A stretch of DNA of 9,543 bases from Candidatus Parcubacteria bacterium. GTDB lineage: Bacteria; Patescibacteriota; Minisyncoccia; UBA6257; 2-01-FULL-56-20. The stretch covers positions 1 through 9,543 of the forward strand of contig DAIBYH010000023.1 of assembly GCA_027424065.1 (NCBI GenBank), written 5' to 3'. This document shows positions 5,531-9,543 of this stretch, in pieces. Numbering within the stretch: the first letter of the stretch is position 1; each line of letters starts with the position of its first letter. A model generated the notes under the pieces. That model was not told the DNA's origin, ran no database searches, and saw nothing but the letters and a program-made list of their open reading frames with translations. Made by a program: the position numbers and the translations under genes.

Positions 5531-6817
5531 GTTTGTCTTCATCGTGCTCTTCTTCGCGAGACGCGGCGATCCGTGCTTCACGAGCTCATCAAGGAAATGG
5601 TCCAGGTTTGCAACCGCAACACAGACCACCGAATCGGCGCCGCCGTAATAAACATAAAGCTCTCCGTCCTTCACGACCGCACCGCAGGAATACACCACGC
5701 CGGACTTCCAGCCGGTGTTCTCATACCACTCCTCCGGTTCCAGGATCGGAACACGTGAGCGGTACAGAACCTTGCTTGGATCATTAAGATCAAGGATCAT
5801 GGCGCCGAGCTTGTAACGGTTCGGATCGCGATCGTCCATGGCATGATAGAGCAACAACCAGCCGAGCCGCGTCTTGATCGGCGGAGGCCCGGCGCCGCGC
5901 ACCCAGCTGTCCCAGCTTCCGGTGTCCGAGATGCGATGATACCGGCTTTTAATGTTCTCCTCGTCGTCCTCAAAAACGGAAAGATCGTCCACGTAGTCGA
6001 TCAGGATCTCCGGCGACAAGCTATGGAGGATCGCGAACTTTCCGTTGACCTTCTCGGGAAAGAGCACCCAGTTCTTATGGACCTCGCCGGGCGGCGAAAG
6101 AAAGACCGGAGCGCTCCATTGCCATCTCCGGTTCAAAAAATCATCCTTCGCAATGGAAGAAAGCGCGATGCGCACCGAACCCCATCCGTCGAATGCCGTA
6201 TAGGTAAGATAGATCCTCCCCTCCTCTTCCATCAGAACGAGGCGCGGATCTTCCGATCCGCCCGCGCATCCTCCTCCGGAAAGGTAGGAGATCTTCGGCG
6301 CGGCAACGAGCGGCGAGCCGCCGGCGGTCCGATGCGCGAACGCCCGGTCGCCCGGACGGTCAGCGATCGTGATGCCGTCATCGCTTGCCGCATAGCCAAG
6401 CACGGACATGTCGTCGCCGCCGATGGCGCGGTACAGCAGATGGATGCGGCCGCCCTCCTGAACGGCGGCCGGATTGAAGGTCGCCTTCATCTCCCAAAAA
6501 TTACCTTCGCGCGGTTCGATGATCGGATTCGATCCGTGCTTGCGGATCGCCGCAAAGCGCTCCTTCATCCGTCCGGCGATGCGGGTGCGGGCAACCTTGC
6601 GCGGCGCACGCCGCGATGCCGCAACGGTCTTCTTTTTTACCTTCTTCGCCGCCGCGACTCTTTTCCGCGCGGGTCGGCTCGCGACAACGCGCTTCCGCGC
6701 CCGCTTCGGAGCCGCTTTCCCGCCGGTCTTCTTCGCAACTTTCACACGCGCGCGGGATGCGCGTTTCAGGGGAGCTGCCGTTTTCCGTTTTTTGCGTGGC
6801 AACGCCATGGCGATCAT
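5507..6817 (-). CDS. GH130-family glycosidase/phosphorylase with histone-like basic N-terminal tail
   Basis: The 436-residue product has two parts. Residues 1-80 are a Lys/Arg/Ala/Val-rich tail with about 33 basic and no acidic residues, containing KAAPKRARKR and RKRVAAAKKVKKKT, similar in style to histone H1-like or AlgP-like tails. Residues 85-415 form one GH130 domain with KATFNP (111-116), HLLYRA (126-131), GSEDPR (187-192, D190 the expected acid), NWVLFPEKVNGK (249-260), LLLYHA (321-326) and YYGGAD (390-395). GH130 enzymes act on beta-mannosides by phosphorolysis or hydrolysis; the substrate here is unknown. The last residues (TNPSYPPLR) are encoded by a repeat. The tail could bind nucleic acid, polyphosphate or an anionic envelope; it lacks a hydrophobic core typical of a signal peptide. 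An alternative start is the ATG at 6806-6808. The gene has its own promoter and an overlapping 12-codon ORF upstream. Confidence 0.87.
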   Translation of the reverse strand: MIAMALPRKKRKTAAPLKRASRARVKVAKKTGGKAAPKRARKRVVASRPARKRVAAAKKVKKKTVAASRRAPRKVARTRIAGRMKERFAAIRKHGSNPIIEPREGNFWEMKATFNPAAVQEGGRIHLLYRAIGGDDMSVLGYAASDDGITIADRPGDRAFAHRTAGGSPLVAAPKISYLSGGGCAGGSEDPRLVLMEEEGRIYLTYTAFDGWGSVRIALSSIAKDDFLNRRWQWSAPVFLSPPGEVHKNWVLFPEKVNGKFAILHSLSPEILIDYVDDLSVFEDDEENIKSRYHRISDTGSWDSWVRGAGPPPIKTRLGWLLLYHAMDDRDPNRYKLGAMILDLNDPSKVLYRSRVPILEPEEWYENTGWKSGVVYSCGAVVKDGELYVYYGGADSVVCVAVANLDHFLDELVKHGSPRLAKKSTMKTNPSYPPLR

Positions 6818-6855
6818 TAAAATTTCAAATCTGCCTCAATGAAGAAGTTCTTCAT
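6817..6855 (-). CDS. Possible 12-residue leader ORF overlapping the GH130 start (TAATG)
   Basis: Starting at the ATG at 6853-6855, a short frame encodes MKNFFIEADLKF and ends in a TAA whose last base is the A of the GH130 start codon (TAATG). The ATG lies 4 nt downstream of an extended -10 element (TGG TACAAT), so the mRNA would start at or beside this codon. Translation of the short frame could then be coupled to the enzyme gene. It is too short to prove as a real peptide, and it may simply be the 5' leader. No function can be assigned. Confidence 0.3.
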   Translation of the reverse strand: MKNFFIEADLKF

Positions 6856-6859
6856 GTTC

Positions 6860-6868
6860 ATTGTACCA
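6860..6868 (-). promoter_or_regulatory. Extended -10 promoter of the histone-tailed GH130 gene
   Basis: The minus strand reads TGG TACAAT (5 of 6 matches to TATAAT plus the TGn extension). A TTGCAT lies 14 bp further upstream (6885-6880), too close to be a standard -35, so recognition probably depends on the extended -10. The element sits 25 bp past the terminator of the preceding operon, which separates the two transcription units. Confidence 0.6.
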
Positions 6869-6892
6869 CTTTTTGAAAAATGCAAGGGGTGG

Positions 6893-6923
6893 AAAAACGG
6901 CCCCCGCCGTGGCGGAGGCCGTT
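6893..6923 (-). terminator. Rho-independent terminator of the ABC exporter operon
   Basis: Starting 6 nt after the stop of the DUF5666-like gene, AACGGCC (6923-6917) pairs with GGCCGTT (6902-6896). One mismatch follows, then an inner CCGC/GCGG stem with a small loop and a T5 run (6897-6893). The stem is long, GC-rich and correctly oriented for the minus-strand operon. Confidence 0.88.
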
Positions 6924-6928
6924 CTAAC

Positions 6929-7342
6929 TTATTGCCCGCTCCCGCCCGCAAATCCTCCATTCGGCTGAACCTGGATGGATTGCGCGGTAAAACTTCCATC
7001 CGAATTCGCCGTACCGACGACCGTCACGCGCGTTCCCGCACCAAGACTGCTCGACGGCACCGGCGACGGCTTCATGATCTCGGTAGAGCTGGAGTAGAAC
7101 ACAACCTCCGAGTTTCCATTCGCAAGAGAGACCGTGAGATTATTCGGCGAAACCGCAAGGATCTGGCCCGTCATGAAACCGCCGCTTCCATTCGAACGGA
7201 ACACCCGGGATCCGGCCGCGGAGCTGCCGGACGCCGCCTGATTCCCGGAACCGGCCCTGCCCCAAAAGAACCCTCCGGAGAGCGCCAGGATCACGATCAC
7301 CGCCCATACGATATGTGTCAAATATTTTTTCATAATGCGCAT
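6929..7342 (-). CDS. Small membrane-anchored protein with DUF5666-like beta domain
   Basis: The 137-residue product has a short basic N-terminus (MRIMKKY), one hydrophobic segment at about residues 10-28 (HIVWAVIVILALSGGFFWG), a Gly/Ser/Ala-rich linker (about 30-50) and a small beta-rich domain. That domain reads GQILAVSPNNLTVSLANG, then SSTEIMKPS, GTRVTVVG, and ends SDGSFTAQSIQVQP. This strand pattern is the one I associate with DUF5666, an OB-like extracytoplasmic domain of unknown function; the assignment is by pattern only. The C-terminus is Gly-rich (GGFAGGSGQ). It begins 21 nt after the permease stop and is the last gene before a terminator, so it is probably co-transcribed with the exporter and may be an accessory protein on the outer face of the membrane. 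The start could equally be the ATG at 7331-7333. Confidence 0.75.
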   Translation of the reverse strand: MRIMKKYLTHIVWAVIVILALSGGFFWGRAGSGNQAASGSSAAGSRVFRSNGSGGFMTGQILAVSPNNLTVSLANGNSEVVFYSSSTEIMKPSPVPSSSLGAGTRVTVVGTANSDGSFTAQSIQVQPNGGFAGGSGQ

Positions 7343-7363
7343 CTGTTCTTTGCTCGACCTTTC

Positions 7364-8608
7364 CTATTCGTACCGCAACGCCTCAATGGGATTCATCTTC
7401 GCCGCGCGGCGGGCCGGATAGTATCCGAACGCGATACCGATAAGAGCCGAAACCCCGAATGCCAGAATGACGGACCCGAGAGAGACCTGGGTTGCCGTAG
7501 AGGCGAAATAGGCCATACCGAGCGCGATCCCCCACCCGAGGAGCACGCCGAGAACACCGCCGCTGAAAGTAAGCGCAAGCGACTCGCCGAGAAACTGAAG
7601 CGTGATGTCCCGCTCCTTTGCACCGATCGCCTTACGGAGACCGATCTCGCGGGTGCGTTCCGTCACGGTCGTGAGCATCATGTTCATGATGCCGATGCCG
7701 CCGACAAGAAGCGAGATCGCTGCGATGGAGGCAAGAAGCGTTGTGAAGGTCCCCGTCGTCGCCGAGACGGCGGAAACGATGTCGGCCTGATTGACGATAT
7801 TGAAATCGGCCTGCGTCGGATCCGAAATGCCGTGCCGCTCGAGCAGCAGACTGGTGGCTGCCTGCTCCACCGTGGACATGGCCTGCTCTGCCTGCACCTC
7901 GATATCGATCTCCGAAACGTAGCCCATGCTGCCCACCAGATAATGCTGGGCGGCCGTGAGCGGAACGTAGATATTGTTATCCTGGCTCGCGAAACCGCTG
8001 CCGCCCTTTGCGACCGTGACGCCGATCACCGTGAAAATGTTGCCCTTGATCAGGATGTTCTTGCCGATGGCCATGTCCGGCGTCGGACTGGCGTTCGTCG
8101 GCGTAGCGAAAAGTTCGCTCAAGACATTCGGTCCGATCACGGCGACGCGGTTGGAATTCGTGACATCCGTCGCCGTGAAGAACGATCCCTGGTCCACCTG
8201 GACGTTCCGCACCTGGAGATAGGCGGGCACCGTTCCCATAACGGTCGTGTTCGTGTTTTCACTCCCGTAGACCGCCTGGTATCGTCCGGATATCTCGGGA
8301 GCGACCGCCGCGACATTCGGCAGGGCGGCGAGCGCCGTCGCATCGTCCGGCGTCAGCGTCTCCGCGCTGCCGAACCCGGCACTCACGGATGTCCCGAACG
8401 ATCTCGCTGCGCCCGGCATCACCATGAGCAGGTTTGCGCCGAGCGACTGAATGTTCGCCTGTACGGTCGCCTGCGTCCCCTGCCCGATGGCGACCATGGC
8501 GATCACCGACGCAATGCCGATCACGATGCCGAGCATCGTGAGACCCGACCGCACCTTGTTGACGGTAATGGCGTTATAGACCTCCTCGATCAGATCATTG
8601 AATTTCAT
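7364..8608 (-). CDS. MacB/FtsX-type ABC transporter permease
   Basis: The 414-residue permease has the type VII ABC (MacB-like) layout: a cytoplasmic amphipathic start, TM1 at about 23-44 (LTMLGIVIGIASVIAMVAIG), a large extracytoplasmic MacB_PCD-type region (about 45-280) and three C-terminal TM helices. It shows the highly conserved SLLVGGIGIMNMMLTTVTER (299-318) followed by TREIGLRKAIGA (319-330), and ends YYPARRAAKMNPIEALRYE. Such permeases transmit ATPase motion to the periplasmic or extracellular side and export macrolides, peptides, lipoproteins or siderophores; the substrate cannot be read from sequence. The ATG at 8606-8608 is chosen because MKFNDLIEEVYNAI matches the family start. 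An upstream in-frame ATG at 8654-8656 would overlap the ATPase gene by 35 nt and adds 16 unrelated residues. The gene lies 13 nt after the ATPase stop. Confidence 0.93.
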   Translation of the reverse strand: MKFNDLIEEVYNAITVNKVRSGLTMLGIVIGIASVIAMVAIGQGTQATVQANIQSLGANLLMVMPGAARSFGTSVSAGFGSAETLTPDDATALAALPNVAAVAPEISGRYQAVYGSENTNTTVMGTVPAYLQVRNVQVDQGSFFTATDVTNSNRVAVIGPNVLSELFATPTNASPTPDMAIGKNILIKGNIFTVIGVTVAKGGSGFASQDNNIYVPLTAAQHYLVGSMGYVSEIDIEVQAEQAMSTVEQAATSLLLERHGISDPTQADFNIVNQADIVSAVSATTGTFTTLLASIAAISLLVGGIGIMNMMLTTVTERTREIGLRKAIGAKERDITLQFLGESLALTFSGGVLGVLLGWGIALGMAYFASTATQVSLGSVILAFGVSALIGIAFGYYPARRAAKMNPIEALRYE

Positions 8609-8621
8609 AAAAAGGATAGCT

Positions 8622-9356
8622 TTATGGGGCGATATTTTTTTCGTTCCGGGCAACAAGCTTGTGCGGATTCTTCTCGTCCTTCACGATATTGCCGTCCAGA
8701 ATATGAATGATCCGGTCCGCATGTTCCGCAACGTACTGTTCGTGCGTAATGAGCACGATGGTCTTTCCGTGATCCGCGTTGAGCGCCTGGAAGGTATGCA
8801 GTACGACATCGCCGGTCTTGGAATCGAGATTTCCCGTCGGTTCGTCCGCAAGGATCATCGCCGGGTCATTCACCAAAGATCGCGCAATGGCGACGCGCTG
8901 CATCATGCCTCCCGAGATCTGGTTCGAGTGGTACTGCCATGCGGCCTCGGGAAATGCCGAATCCCGCAGCGCCTTTTCCGCGATCTTCACTCTCTGCTCT
9001 TTGGAAATGCCGGCGTAAATGAGCGGCAGCGCAACGTTGCGAAGCACCGTCGTACGCGGCAAGAGATTGAAGGACTGGAACACGAAACCGATCTTTTCCA
9101 TGCGAACATCCGCCAGCTCGTCCTCGGAGAGGCCCGCCACGTTCTTCCCATCCAGGAAATAATCCCCGCTCGTCGGGGTGTCCAGTGCTCCCAAAATATG
9201 CATGAGCGTCGACTTTCCCGATCCCGACGGACCCATGATGGCGACGAATTCGCCCCGGGCGACCGAAAACGTGATGCCCTTCAAGACCTGGGTCGGCTCC
9301 ACCGATCCATTCGCGTACGATTTCGTGATATTCCGGCAATCAATGATCTTTTCCAT
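8622..9356 (-). CDS. MacB/LolD-type ABC transporter ATP-binding protein
   Basis: The 244-residue stand-alone ATPase powers the neighbouring permease. All nucleotide-binding motifs are visible: Walker [10 protein letters not shown] (42-50), Q-loop [10 protein letters not shown] with Q94, signature [15 protein letters not shown] (147-161), Walker B MILADEP with E172, D-loop NLDS (176-179) and H-loop H205 (ITHEQ). The [18 protein letters not shown] block (99-116) is typical of the LolD/MacB/FtsE class. The usual LSGGQQQR reads ISGGMMQR here, a conservative-looking change in a functional motif. The protein ends with a short basic tail ([16 protein letters not shown]). It is cytoplasmic and expected to dimerise. 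It is the first complete gene of the exporter operon, and any MacA/HlyD-type adaptor would lie beyond the right edge or is represented only by the uncertain remnant upstream. Confidence 0.96.
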   Translation of the reverse strand: MEKIIDCRNITKSYANGSVEPTQVLKGITFSVARGEFVAIMGPSGSGKSTLMHILGALDTPTSGDYFLDGKNVAGLSEDELADVRMEKIGFVFQSFNLLPRTTVLRNVALPLIYAGISKEQRVKIAEKALRDSAFPEAAWQYHSNQISGGMMQRVAIARSLVNDPAMILADEPTGNLDSKTGDVVLHTFQALNADHGKTIVLITHEQYVAEHADRIIHILDGNIVKDEKNPHKLVARNEKNIAP

Positions 9357-9480
9357 GTTTTTTATCCGCCGCGGCCGAATCCGCCCCCTCCGCCGAGCGC
9401 ACGAAACGCACCAGGGCTTCGCCGGTGAGCGCCTTGGCCCAGACCGACCAGAGGAAGCGCTCGCGGGGAATCACCAATTC
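9340..9480 (-). other. Uncertain coding remnant upstream of the ABC ATPase
   Basis: Two minus-strand frames look protein-like here. One ends at a TAA (9362-9364) 5 nt before the ATPase ATG and reads LGGGGGFGRGG at its C-terminus. That tail style is common in HlyD/MacA-type adaptors, but the frame is closed 43 codons upstream by a TGA inside the REP-like element. The other runs open from the window edge through the REP-like element, has GC-rich third positions, contains ERFLWSVWAKALTGEALVRF and stops at 9340-9342 inside the ATPase gene. I cannot decide whether this is the end of an adaptor, of another protein, or a decayed fragment. Confidence 0.3.
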
Positions 9481-9543
9481 GTCATTCCGGCGGATGCCGG
9501 AATCCAGCTTTTTAACCTGGGCCCCGGCTTTCGCCGGGATAAC
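9481..9543. repeat. 63-bp REP-like palindromic element
   Basis: The ends are imperfect inverted repeats (GTCATTCCGGCG at the left and GTTATCCCGGCG on the opposite strand at the right, 10 of 12 match). Each half folds into its own hairpin: TTCCGGC with GCCGGAA around GGAT, and CCCGGC with GCCGGG around TTTC. Translated, it gives the familiar repeat peptides VIPADAGIQ on the plus strand and LDSGIRRND on the minus strand, known from a family of intergenic repeats found in many bacteria. The right limit coincides with the window edge, so it could extend further. Confidence 0.8.

Noticed and set aside
6839..8710. Long plus-strand open frame (about 620 codons) opposite the DUF5666-like and permease genes
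   Set aside because: It is antisense to well-recognised proteins, crosses a terminator and a promoter of the minus strand, and its translation is low-complexity Arg/Asp/His-rich, typical of the shadow of a GC-rich gene.
8598..9428. Plus-strand open frame opposite the ABC ATPase ending in a proline-rich segment
   Set aside because: It is the mirror of the Walker-motif ATPase and of the glycine codons upstream of it; no family features.

Overview
This window looks like a chromosomal piece of a GC-rich (roughly 55-60% by eye) member of the Candidate Phyla Radiation/Patescibacteria, probably a Parcubacteria-like lineage. The main evidence is an early S10-operon block of short ribosomal proteins: L3 is only 185 residues and begins MSFILGKK. 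Almost no Shine-Dalgarno sequences are visible, and promoters of the TGGTAnnnT type lie next to start codons. TGA is used as a normal stop, which argues against the recoded Gracilibacteria/Absconditabacteria. The placement is an inference; no rRNA is present to confirm it.

Every convincing gene lies on the minus strand, so transcription runs from high to low coordinates. From 9543 downward there is first a 63-bp REP-like palindromic element, then about 120 bp of uncertain coding content. Next comes a MacB-type ABC exporter operon: an ATPase, an FtsX/MacB-type permease and a small membrane-anchored DUF5666-like protein. It closes at a strong intrinsic terminator (6893-6923).

Two separately promoted GH130-family (mannoside phosphorylase/hydrolase-like) genes follow. 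The first encodes a single GH130 domain behind an 80-residue histone-like Lys/Arg/Ala tail, and is preceded by a tiny ORF that overlaps its start as TAATG. The second encodes two fused GH130 domains. The roughly 300 bp between them is a cluster of intergenic repeat elements, one of which supplies the last codons of the first gene.

A perfect-consensus sigma-70 promoter (TTGACA, 18 bp, TATAAT) next drives the ribosomal protein operon rplC-rplD-rplW-rplB-rpsS-rplV, which runs off the left edge. The operon starts at rplC rather than rpsJ. Its leader of about 145 nt contains two hairpins followed by U-runs that could act as attenuators. A 14-bp tandem repeat fills the unusually long rpsS-rplV gap.

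Functionally, the window joins three units: core translation, two enzymes predicted to cleave or phosphorolyse beta-mannosides or related glycans, and an export machine of the macrolide/lipoprotein/peptide exporter type. I see no tRNA, rRNA, CRISPR array, transposase or phage gene. I did not find a clear new system; the most unusual items are the histone-tailed GH130 enzyme with its overlapping leader ORF and the tandem GH130 fusion.
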